A stretch of 50,864 nt of DNA from a virus, in IMG/VR virus record IMGVR_UViG_3300001593_000006, positions 1-50,864 of that record; one strand, given 5' to 3'. The notes under the pieces were generated by a model. It did not search any database. It saw only the letters and a program-made list of their open reading frames with translations, and had not been told where the DNA came from. A program made the position numbers and the translations under genes. Positions 12,903 to 19,203 of this stretch are shown piece after piece. How positions within the stretch are numbered: the first letter of the stretch is position 1; each line of letters starts with the position of its first letter.

Positions 12903-13165
12903 TGGCCAAGCTCCGCATCGTTGGTGCCGGTACGGTCGGCTACGGGTACAAGGTCGAGATCGATGGCGTGGAGCGCCCCGATGTCTTGAGGTGCGTCGTC
13001 TCTTGGGATGCCCAGGACTTCTGTAGGGCCGACGTGAGCCTGGCCATAGACGACCTTGACGTTGTGGCGGAACTGCAAGAGGCCGAGGCTGCGGAGATGG
13101 CCAAGCGTGCCGACCTCGTGTTCCGACCGTTTGGCCGGCCTAAGCCCGAGGCCAACGATGCCTGA
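12902..13165 (+). CDS. Hypothetical protein (87 aa)
   Basis: ATG 12902 follows the same ggggccaag-TGATGG junction as the previous gene. The N-terminal half is strand-rich (KLRIVGAGTVGYGYKVEIDG) and the second half helical and acidic. No family recognised. Confidence 0.6.
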   Translation: MAKLRIVGAGTVGYGYKVEIDGVERPDVLRCVVSWDAQDFCRADVSLAIDDLDVVAELQEAEAAEMAKRADLVFRPFGRPKPEANDA

Positions 13166-13307
13166 AATCCTGAAGGCCCCCGTCTGGCTCGCTAAGCAGG
13201 GGTGGAGTGACGAGGAGTTCACGGAGATGAACGCGGCGTGGGTGAAGCACCAGGCGGAGCACCCCGACGAAGTTTTTGTTTGGCCCCCTATGCCCGAGGC
13301 GCAGTGA
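13158..13307 (+). CDS. Short hypothetical protein (49 aa)
   Basis: ATG 13158 overlaps the previous gene by eight bases. The product, starting MPEILKAPVWLAKQGWSDEE, is Trp-rich and helical. Supported by tight coupling on both sides (next ATG overlaps its TGA). Confidence 0.5.
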   Translation: MPEILKAPVWLAKQGWSDEEFTEMNAAWVKHQAEHPDEVFVWPPMPEAQ

Positions 13308-13603
13308 TGGCCGAGGCCTTCGTCAATCACAACCCTGACCCCCTCCTGCATCTCTGGGGCCGCACTGGTCCGCGAGGGCGGGAGATCGGTGGCTCAGTAG
13401 CTCTCTGCGGTGTCGTCGTGCGAGAGCGTCGGGGCGGGTTCGACCGAGAGCACCCCAAAGCCTGCCCGAACTGCCTCGAGGCCCTGGACGCTGGGTACAG
13501 CTATGAGGAGTACTCAGCCATCCGGGGACAGCGCACCAAGCAGCGCATGGAGTCGGGCGACTTCCGAGGGTTCGTTTGCCGGGAGGAGGACATCCGTGGT
13601 TAG
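13307..13603 (+). CDS. Hypothetical Cys-containing protein (98 aa)
   Basis: ATG 13307 in a TGATG overlap. Contains HLWGRTG and CPNCLEALDAGYSYEEY. The Cys pattern (LCG, CPNC, VCRE) fits a small zinc-binding fold found in many actinophage proteins. Function unknown. Confidence 0.6.
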   Translation: MAEAFVNHNPDPLLHLWGRTGPRGREIGGSVALCGVVVRERRGGFDREHPKACPNCLEALDAGYSYEEYSAIRGQRTKQRMESGDFRGFVCREEDIRG

Positions 13604-13838
13604 CCGCATCTCCCACCTCACCTGTACCTCCTGCGGCACGGACCAACGCGTCAAGATCGAACAAACCGAGGGCGGCGAGCTCTGCTCCCCCTGTAACGCG
13701 TGCGGGGGCCGGGGCTTCGCTGCTTGGCCGAGGCTCGAGATGCCCACCGCGCCGGTCTTCGACTTCGCCGAGGTCCCCACCGAACGCCTCAACGAGTTCC
13801 TGCGGGCGGTCTTTGGGGAGTACAAGGACGACGAATGA
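13596..13838 (+). CDS. Zinc-ribbon protein (80 aa)
   Basis: GTG 13596 follows GGGAGGAGG and overlaps the previous gene by eight bases. The first 45 residues hold CTSCGTDQ and CSPCNACGGRGF, two CxxC knuckles as in a zinc ribbon, followed by an acidic C-terminus. Could contact nucleic acid or RNA polymerase. No specific family. Confidence 0.6.
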   Translation: MVSRISHLTCTSCGTDQRVKIEQTEGGELCSPCNACGGRGFAAWPRLEMPTAPVFDFAEVPTERLNEFLRAVFGEYKDDE

Positions 13839-14122
13839 GCCAGGGCATCTATACTCCGTGCCTCCACGGCTTTGAGCCCAAGGTCTGCCCGACGTGCCAA
13901 GAGCCGATCCTCCGCTACCAGTCAGTAGCCGACGCCCGACGTTTGGCCAAGGCGCTTGAAGTAGTAGAGGCGGCGCGAGGCTTCAAGCAGGCCTGCGAGG
14001 ATTTCTGGCGCGGTATTGAACCGGGTGTCCGTGCCCACGCGGACGACCTCGCTGATATCGTCACCCGACGCCGAGATGCGATCTTCGCCGCTCTGGCTGC
14101 CTTCGATGAGGCCACCAAGTGA
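13835..14122 (+). CDS. Hypothetical protein with CxxC motif (95 aa)
   Basis: ATG 13835 overlaps the upstream stop. CLHGFEPKVCPTCQEPI is a short zinc-like motif. The rest is a long charged helix (RRLAKALEVVEAARGFKQACEDFW). No function recognised. Confidence 0.6.
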   Translation: MSQGIYTPCLHGFEPKVCPTCQEPILRYQSVADARRLAKALEVVEAARGFKQACEDFWRGIEPGVRAHADDLADIVTRRRDAIFAALAAFDEATK

Positions 14123-14226
14123 CTGTCACCGTTGCCTTGATCCGCCTCGGCTGGGCGCTCCTGCTCGGCTACGGCGTCCTTTGGATGGTCCGCGACGAGT
14201 GGCGGATGGATAGGCGGGACCGGTGA
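14119..14226 (+). CDS. Tiny membrane peptide (35 aa)
   Basis: GTG 14119 (GTGA overlap) to TGA 14224-14226, overlapping GTG 14223. One hydrophobic helix (VALIRLGWALLLGYGVLWMV), then RDEWRMDRRDR. Same design as the peptides at 163, 8083 and 10703. Confidence 0.5.
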   Translation: MTVTVALIRLGWALLLGYGVLWMVRDEWRMDRRDR

Positions 14227-14450
14227 ACCCCGAGTCCGTGGAGGGCCTCCAAGCCAATCTCCAGCGCATTGAGATCGCCGCCATCCAGGGCGATGACGTG
14301 GTCATCCTTCACTTCCCTGACACCGTGACCCCCTTAGAGGCCGTTGAGTGGCGTGAGGTGTTCTCCCAGTTGACGGGGATCACCAACCGGGTCGTGGCCT
14401 TCGTCGGAGATGTCCGGGTCGAAGTCAAGCGCCCTGAGCCGGGGCAGTGA
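14223..14450 (+). CDS. Hypothetical protein (75 aa)
   Basis: GTG 14223 by GTGA overlap. The product, starting MNPESVEGLQANLQRIEIAA, looks like a compact alpha/beta domain with a strand-rich C-terminus (NRVVAFVGDVRVEVKRP). No family recognised. Confidence 0.55.
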   Translation: MNPESVEGLQANLQRIEIAAIQGDDVVILHFPDTVTPLEAVEWREVFSQLTGITNRVVAFVGDVRVEVKRPEPGQ

Positions 14451-14527
14451 GGGTTTCTGCTGCTTCTCCTCGCGACCGCTACTGGAGCCGAGCAGCGTCA
14501 GGTAGCAGTCTCGGCTCGGGGTACTGA
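14447..14527 (+). CDS. Possible 26-residue peptide
   Basis: GTG 14447 overlaps the previous TGA and the ORF ends directly before GTG 14528. Composition is Ser/Arg-rich with no motif. Only the coupling argues for translation. Confidence 0.3.
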   Translation: MRVSAASPRDRYWSRAASGSSLGSGY

Positions 14528-14713
14528 GTGGCCCCTCACAAGCGCCGTCCCCGCTGTGCCATCTGCGGCGAGGACGACCCCGACCTCAAGCTCCACCGCC
14601 TCGTAGTCGTCGCTGACGGCAAGCTCAAGGTCCGCAGAAGGCTCTGTACCGGCTGCTTGGCGATCATCCTGGTTTCGATCGACAACACGGTTGGCCGCAA
14701 ACGACAAGGGTAG
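14528..14713 (+). CDS. Small zinc-ribbon-like protein (61 aa)
   Basis: GTG 14528 starts right after the upstream stop. CAICGEDD and CTGCLAI are two CxxC pairs about 24 residues apart, a zinc-ribbon spacing, in a basic protein. A nucleic-acid-binding role is plausible but not shown. Confidence 0.55.
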   Translation: MAPHKRRPRCAICGEDDPDLKLHRLVVVADGKLKVRRRLCTGCLAIILVSIDNTVGRKRQG

Positions 14714-14722
14714 GTACTCACC

Positions 14723-14914
14723 ATGATCCTCGCCACGCTCACCGCCGCCAACTTGAGCCTCGCTCAGGTCTGCTTCCTCCTGGCTGCCTTCACCTGCGTC
14801 ATCGCCGCCATCCTCGGCCTCAGTACCTACGGTCGTGCCAACTTCTGGGCGACCGGGGTCCTCCTAGTGCTGGTCTTGTTCCTGGTCAGCGTCGGCCTAC
14901 TGTTCGCGTTCTGA
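14723..14914 (+). CDS. Two-helix membrane protein (63 aa)
   Basis: ATG 14723. Hydrophobic segments at about residues 12-32 and 41-63 (LAQVCFLLAAFTCVIAAILG; ATGVLLVLVLFLVSVGLLFAF) with almost no loop charge. Size and topology would fit a holin, but no endolysin is adjacent and the operon looks regulatory, so function is left open. Confidence 0.6.
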   Translation: MILATLTAANLSLAQVCFLLAAFTCVIAAILGLSTYGRANFWATGVLLVLVLFLVSVGLLFAF

Positions 14915-14921
14915 GGCTGAC

Positions 14922-15053
14922 GTGCTTCTTCTTTTCGTGCTCATCCTGCTCTTGGTCCTGTTCGGTGTCGGCTCCGTCGCCATCAGCCCCCTGCTGTGGA
15001 TCTTGGTCGTGATAGTCGCCGCTGTCATCATCTACAACCTGGTCCGAAGATAG
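14922..15053 (+). CDS. Two-helix membrane peptide (43 aa)
   Basis: GTG 14922 follows ctgaggctgac. Almost entirely hydrophobic, with two helices around a short SPL turn and a basic end (NLVRR). It follows another small membrane gene, so the two may act as a pair. Confidence 0.55.
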   Translation: MLLLFVLILLLVLFGVGSVAISPLLWILVVIVAAVIIYNLVRR

Positions 15054-15063
15054 AAAGGTCGCC

Positions 15064-15282
15064 ATGATCCTGCCCGCCGTCCCCCAGTTCAACTCCCCCG
15101 ACGTCCCGGCCCCCCTCGACGCCAACCAGACTCAGTTCGTCGTGACCGAGGACGATGAGCACGAGCGCCAAGAAGCCGCCGCGAGCGCCATCGCCGCTTA
15201 TGTCGCGGGCGACCCTCCTGCCGGCATCTGGGCCGTCCAAGGCGACGGTGTCCTGAACTGGATACCCGCCAACCAAGTCTGA
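15064..15282 (+). CDS. Hypothetical acidic protein (72 aa)
   Basis: ATG 15064 after gaaaggtcgcc. The product, starting MILPAVPQFNSPDVPAPLDA, has a Pro-rich N-terminus, an acidic/helical centre and a strand-rich end (GIWAVQGDGVLNWIP). Last protein gene before the tRNA. No family recognised. Confidence 0.55.
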   Translation: MILPAVPQFNSPDVPAPLDANQTQFVVTEDDEHERQEAAASAIAAYVAGDPPAGIWAVQGDGVLNWIPANQV

Positions 15283-15287
15283 GATGC

Positions 15288-15317
15288 TTGACAGCCCGGC
15301 TGAGGCCGTGGCAAGAT
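15288..15317 (+). promoter_or_regulatory. Promoter of the tRNA gene
   Basis: TTGACA (15288-15293), an 18-base spacer and CAAGAT (15312-15317), placing +1 close to 15324, four bases before the tRNA. The -35 box is perfect and the -10 box is weaker. Confidence 0.6.
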
Positions 15318-15327
15318 CACAGGTGAT

Positions 15328-15402
15328 AGCGGTGTGGAGTAGTGGCAACTCGTTGGGCTCATAACCCTGAGTCTCAGGTTCGATTCCTGGCCCCCGCCAC
15401 CA
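15328..15402 (+). tRNA. Initiator-like tRNA-Met (anticodon CAT)
   Basis: Anticodon CAT at 15360-15362 sits in loop CTCATAA between GGG and CCC. The D arm is GAGT/ACTC with A11-U24, the T arm is TCAGG-TTCGATT-CCTGG, and the 3' ACCA (15399-15402) is encoded. Three G-C pairs next to the anticodon loop, A11-U24 and a mismatched 1-72 pair (A-C) are hallmarks of initiator tRNA. Oddities: one extra C at 15391, a T-C mismatch in the acceptor stem and non-pairing bases at 28-42. It could be a working tRNA-fMet, a decayed copy, or an attachment-site relic. Confidence 0.8.
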
Positions 15403-15578
15403 CAACAGAACCCCAATGAAGGCCCGTAGTACCCGTTGATGTTCCGAACCGTGGGAGTCCCGCCGAGGCCTCGTAGAGCCAATATGCGGGCCGGTTGCCT
15501 GAACCGTAAAGACGGCCGGTGAAGGATGGAGGGTGGGCCACCTGCTAAATGGGCTCGGCTTTGCCGGGTCGGCGGTGT
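15403..15578. other. Non-coding stretch after the tRNA
   Basis: No gene seen. It contains GGGCCACCTGCT (15535-15546), also present at 9255-9266, and leads into the terminator hairpin. Confidence 0.5.
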
Positions 15579-15605
15579 CGGGGGGAAGCCCTACCCTTCC
15601 CCCCG
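15579..15605. terminator. Perfect 10-bp hairpin between converging units
   Basis: CGGGGGGAAG (15579-15588), loop CCCTACC, CTTCCCCCCG (15596-15605). It lies between the tRNA unit and the minus-strand stop at 15613, so it can end transcription from both sides. Confidence 0.8.
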
Positions 15606-15612
15606 CACAGCC

Positions 15613-15852
15613 TTACTTCGCCAGGCTCACCAGCGCCGTCACGAACAGCGCGCACCCCTGTAGCCCCAGCACCCACCCCACCACGCTCTTGTAGGCCGGG
15701 TTGCGCCACCAGGGCAGGAACAGAGCGGTGAGGCCCCAATATATAAAGGCCAACCAGTAGTGCCCAGCGGCGGCGGCCATGAAGCTGGCGAGGAACACCC
15801 CGAGCAGGAACAACGGGTAGAGCAGCACGAGAAGGCCGGCGTAGAGGATCAT
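15613..15852 (-). CDS. Multi-pass membrane protein (79 aa)
   Basis: ATG 15852 overlaps the upstream TGA (ATGA). Hydrophobic segments cover nearly the whole protein (about residues 2-27, 30-47 and 57-76), giving three predicted helices with a WWRNPAYK loop. It is the last gene of the minus operon, before a strong terminator. Function unknown; a superinfection or membrane-effect protein is possible. Confidence 0.65.
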   Translation of the reverse strand: MILYAGLLVLLYPLFLLGVFLASFMAAAAGHYWLAFIYWGLTALFLPWWRNPAYKSVVGWVLGLQGCALFVTALVSLAK

Positions 15853-16202
15853 GGCTCACCCAGCGAGTTAGCGAGGATGGCTTGGCCGATCATGTCGGGT
15901 AGCCTCCCGCCTTCTGGCTCGCACCCCCAAGGGCACGGCATCCCTTCCACAGCCCCCCATAGCCGACAGACCGTGGGGCGCACGTCGTAGACGGTGCAAC
16001 GCCCATCCTTCAAGGCTGGGCAGTCAAAGTCCCCACCCAGGAGAATGGTGGTGACCGCCTCAGCGATAGGAGCTAGCTGTATACCCCTCGCGGCGAGCAG
16101 GGCTTTCTCTTGAGGACTGGCGTCGATGGGGCCGCAGGACTCAGCGCAGAGGCCCTTGCAGACCATTGGCGGGATCTTGGACCAAGCGACAGGCCCGCTC
16201 AT
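15849..16202 (-). CDS. YkgJ-type Cys-cluster protein (117 aa)
   Basis: ATG 16202 (coupled to the upstream gene) gives MSGPVAWSKIPPMVCKGLC. Cys residues occur as CKGLCAESC, CPALKDGRC, VC and CPWGC, and the phrase CTVYDVRPTVCRLWG is characteristic of the YkgJ/UPF0153 family, described as a putative zinc- or iron-chelating domain. Longer frames upstream overlap the next gene and are not used. Biological role unclear. Confidence 0.8.
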   Translation of the reverse strand: MSGPVAWSKIPPMVCKGLCAESCGPIDASPQEKALLAARGIQLAPIAEAVTTILLGGDFDCPALKDGRCTVYDVRPTVCRLWGAVEGMPCPWGCEPEGGRLPDMIGQAILANSLGEP

Positions 16203-16720
16203 TTCGCCACCTTCTTCGGCAGCTTCCACCCAGTCTCGCTCTTGATGGCCCCGCAGGTACACAGGGTCGCGAACTGCATCTTGCGCTGGCGGAACTCCTC
16301 GTGCTTGCACTTCTCAGGGTCCACCGGAGCCCCCGCTGCCTTCCTGAGCCGCTTTGCAACGGGCTCGCGCACAGGTCGGGGGATGTTCACCTCGGGCACT
16401 ATGGCTCGCGCGGTCTTAGCCACGGCCCTCCGGGGGAGCGGGTTGCTCATGTGCGACAGGGCGCTCCGCACGGCCATATGAACTTCGTGGGTGATCGCCT
16501 TGGTTGCCGCGGCGCGGACTGCATCCCAGGTCTCTTTGTCCATCGTGGCCGCGTAGCCCTCGCGCTGGGCATGGCTCAGAGGTTCGATGGTCCCCGAGGT
16601 AAGCGCGGTCAGGTAGTCGATGATGAGGCCTGACACCGTGGTCTCGGTCTTGCGTGCTATCTCGTCGGCCGCTTTCCACAGGTCGTCGGAGCAGCGGAAG
16701 TGGCGGTAGGGGGTGGGCAT
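16199..16720 (-). CDS. Putative RHH-like protein with C-terminal zinc motif (173 aa)
   Basis: ATG 16720. The N-terminal 40 residues (YRHFRCSDDLWKAADEIARKTETTVSGLIIDYL) have a strand-helix-helix pattern as in RHH DNA-binding proteins. The C-terminal 35 residues hold CKHEEFRQRKMQFATLCTCG, a likely zinc site. This design, RHH plus zinc motif, is the same as in the protein at 12370. A regulator of this operon is inferred. Confidence 0.55.
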   Translation of the reverse strand: MPTPYRHFRCSDDLWKAADEIARKTETTVSGLIIDYLTALTSGTIEPLSHAQREGYAATMDKETWDAVRAAATKAITHEVHMAVRSALSHMSNPLPRRAVAKTARAIVPEVNIPRPVREPVAKRLRKAAGAPVDPEKCKHEEFRQRKMQFATLCTCGAIKSETGWKLPKKVAK

Positions 16721-17043
16721 CAGTCGGCCGCTTCCAGGGCCTCAAGGGCGACCTCAAATGGGGTGTAGGCCACGCTCGCTAGGCCCGCGAGCACCTTGGC
16801 GGCATCAACGACTGCCAGCAGCAGCGCTAGGTCAGTAGGGGCGTGGGCGATCAGGTCCGCGTCGGGGCCTGGCGACTCCTCGTTTACCTGAGCAACCCAG
16901 ATTTCCTCGGAGTGGGAACCCAGACGTGCCATGATCTCGGTTCCGAATGGGCCTTCCGAACCCACCGGCTTTGTGGTCTCCCCCTGCCACCACGGACCTT
17001 GGGTGGCGTCGCTTATCCTCTGTTTGATGCTCTCAATGCTCAT
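16720..17043 (-). CDS. Ead/Ea22-like phage protein (107 aa)
   Basis: ATG 17043 follows cgaaagggaaccc. The C-terminal half (DADLIAHAPTDLALLLAVVDAAKVL) is the signature of a widespread family of small phage proteins of the Ead/Ea22 type, and the N-terminal helix MSIESIKQRISDATQGPW also fits. The molecular function of the family is not established. First gene behind the minus-strand promoter at 17070-17098. Confidence 0.75.
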   Translation of the reverse strand: MSIESIKQRISDATQGPWWQGETTKPVGSEGPFGTEIMARLGSHSEEIWVAQVNEESPGPDADLIAHAPTDLALLLAVVDAAKVLAGLASVAYTPFEVALEALEAAD

Positions 17044-17060
17044 GGGTTCCCTTTCGTAGT

Positions 17061-17098
17061 CGTGTTTACACGGTACGTCCGCTCGCAGCTTTTGTCAA
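17061..17098 (-). promoter_or_regulatory. Consensus minus-strand promoter with palindrome at +1
   Basis: Minus strand: TTGACA (17098-17093), 17-base spacer, TACCGT (17075-17070). Directly downstream and overlapping is CGTGT-TT-ACACG (17061-17072), a 5-bp inverted repeat at the expected start of transcription, suited to be an operator. Confidence 0.8.
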
Positions 17099-17114
17099 CA
17101 CACCGGAGGACCGG

Positions 17115-17648
17115 ATGGGAACTGTGATGGTAGAGACGGTCGATGGACGCCGCATGAGGATCGAGAACGGCGTGGTGAAGTCGTGGGGCGACGGTGGGCC
17201 ACCGCGTTCGTTCGGGGTCGGCAACAAGTCCGCGGCCATCAGGCACGGTGCGTACTCCGACGCCATAGTCGCTGAGCACGCAACGCAGGTCATGGAGGAA
17301 CTCGTAGGTCTTTACCCCCAGGTCGCCTTCATGCCGGCGCGCGCGATCGAGCGGTACTGCTTGGCCGAGGCTCGGCTGGACATGATGTACGAGGCTATGT
17401 CGCAGAGCTTTGAACAGGTCGGCGTCTTGGAGACCATGAAGGAGACCCCTACCTTGATGGCCGAGATCGCCAAGTCGGAGCAGATCTCGCTCAACTACGC
17501 CAAGGAACTCGGCCTGACCGTTGCAGCCTGGGCCTCCATCGCCAAGAACATGGGCTTTGCCAGGCACTTCGGCAACGAGAACCTGGACAAGCTCACCAGT
17601 GACGGCCGGCGCATCCGCGAGGCCCAAGGTCGTCCGGTAGGTGAGTAG
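17115..17648 (+). CDS. Small terminase subunit candidate
   Basis: ATG 17115 follows GGAGGA. Located directly before the large terminase (GTGA-type junction), as expected for TerS. A typical segment is AAIRHGAYSDAIVAEHATQVMEELVGLYP, and the rest is helical with coiled-coil character suited to oligomerisation. No clear N-terminal helix-turn-helix is seen, so the assignment leans on position and the RHGAYS phrase common in terminase-associated proteins. TerS binds the packaging site and loads TerL. Confidence 0.65.
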   Translation: MGTVMVETVDGRRMRIENGVVKSWGDGGPPRSFGVGNKSAAIRHGAYSDAIVAEHATQVMEELVGLYPQVAFMPARAIERYCLAEARLDMMYEAMSQSFEQVGVLETMKETPTLMAEIAKSEQISLNYAKELGLTVAAWASIAKNMGFARHFGNENLDKLTSDGRRIREAQGRPVGE

Positions 17649-19203
17649 CAAGGCGCTCGACAGGATGTGGGCCCTTCGTCTTGAGGACGGACGGTGCTGG
17701 GGCGAGGCTGCTGCCCCGTTCCAAGTCGAGGACGCCGAGGCGATCTTCTCGGACCAACGACCGAACTGGCACTTCCTCACGAGACCCCGTGGTGGCTCCA
17801 AGTCGACGGACATGGCGGCGATCGCCCTGTCCTGGTTGACCACCGACGCCCCCCCAATGTCCAACGGGCACGTCGTCGCTGCCTCGACCGATCAGGCCGC
17901 GATCGTCATCGACGCGGCTGCTGGGTTCGTAGCGCGCACCCCTGAGCTTGACGGCGCCGTCATCGTCGAGTCACAGAAGCTCCGCGCTCCCAACGGCGCG
18001 TGGGTAGAGGTCTTGGCCCAGTCCGACTCAGGGGCCTGGGGCCTCCGTGACGCCCACTTGTTAGTCGCTGACGAGTTCTGCCAGTGGCCCGAGACGCGGG
18101 GCGCTAAGCGAGTCTGGACGGCCCTCTACACAGCCGCTCCGAAGGTGCAGGGCTGCAAGCTGGTCATCCTGACCTCCGCGGGTGAGCCGTCGCACTGGTC
18201 CCACGAGATCTACGAGAAGTGCAAGGGCGACCCCCTCTGGCGCGTCTCCGAGGCTCCCGGCCCCGTCCCTTGGCTGGCCCCCGAGGAACTCGCCTCGCTC
18301 AAGTGGCAGCTCCGTCCCTCCGAGTACGAACGTCTAGTTCTCAACCTGTGGTCGGAGGACGAAGACAGGGCAGTCTCCGAAGAGGACTGGGACTTCGCCG
18401 CGCAGGAGTACAAGAGCCTCCTGCCTCGGCACGGCACGAACTACATAATGACCGTCGACCTCGGCATCCTGAACGACGCCACGGTTATGGTTGTGGCCCA
18501 CAAAGAACCCATTGACCCTCTTCACAGGCTCGGGCCGCAAAGGGTCGTGATCGACCACCTCGAGCGCTGGAAGGGCTCCAAGAAGGCCCCGATCCGAGTC
18601 TCTGCTGTAGAGGATTGGCTCGTGGAGCACTCGCCCGATTGGTTCCGCTGCCCTGTCTACGCCGACCCCTCTCAGTTCCGAGGCTCCATCCAGAACCTCA
18701 ACCTCCGCGGGGTGCGCGCCAAGGAGTGGAACTTCACCGCCACCTCTGTCGGCGAGGTCGCGACTGCTTTGGTCCAGACGTTCCGCAACCGCCAGATCTA
18801 CGTCCCGAACGACCCGCAACTGAAGGACGAGCTCCTGAAAGTCAGGCTGCGGGAAAGCTCCCCCGGTGTCACCCGCTTGGACCACGACCGCGGCGCGCAC
18901 GACGACCAAGCTGTAGCTATAGGGATGGCCTGCCGCATCCTCTTAGGTGACGGGACTGGGCTCGGACATAGCTGGCTGGACTACATGAAGACCAAACAGG
19001 CCGCCCAGGAGGCCAACCCGCAACCGCCCGCCCAGCGCCCATTGCCCTCTTTGATCGGCCAGGGGGCCTCGGTTATCCCAGCTCGCGCTTGCAAGCACCG
19101 TTACTGGCCTGATGGCCGCTGCGTCAACTGTGGGACCACTCACGAAGAGGTCATTGCCATGGAACACGAGAGGACCCTCAAACTGGCAGCGGCGGGACGG
19201 TAG
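17641..19203 (+). CDS. terL: Large terminase subunit
   Basis: The packaging motor and nuclease. Walker A is RPRGGSKST (about residues 48-56), Walker B LLVADEF (140-146), and the coupling motif is LVILTSAG. The RNase H-like nuclease carries acidic residues in IMTVDLGILND (Asp273), VYADPSQF and HDRGAHDDQAVAIGMA. The length of 520 aa is normal. A C-terminal tail has HRYWPDGRCVNCGTTHE, a small zinc-like extra. GTG 17641 overlaps the TerS gene by eight bases. Confidence 0.95.
   Translation: MSSKALDRMWALRLEDGRCWGEAAAPFQVEDAEAIFSDQRPNWHFLTRPRGGSKSTDMAAIALSWLTTDAPPMSNGHVVAASTDQAAIVIDAAAGFVARTPELDGAVIVESQKLRAPNGAWVEVLAQSDSGAWGLRDAHLLVADEFCQWPETRGAKRVWTALYTAAPKVQGCKLVILTSAGEPSHWSHEIYEKCKGDPLWRVSEAPGPVPWLAPEELASLKWQLRPSEYERLVLNLWSEDEDRAVSEEDWDFAAQEYKSLLPRHGTNYIMTVDLGILNDATVMVVAHKEPIDPLHRLGPQRVVIDHLERWKGSKKAPIRVSAVEDWLVEHSPDWFRCPVYADPSQFRGSIQNLNLRGVRAKEWNFTATSVGEVATALVQTFRNRQIYVPNDPQLKDELLKVRLRESSPGVTRLDHDRGAHDDQAVAIGMACRILLGDGTGLGHSWLDYMKTKQAAQEANPQPPAQRPLPSLIGQGASVIPARACKHRYWPDGRCVNCGTTHEEVIAMEHERTLKLAAAGR

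Noticed and set aside
15328-15402. tRNA region as a proven phage attachment site
   Set aside because: No integrase gene is in the window and the whole tRNA, not just a 3' part, is present. Kept only as an alternative.
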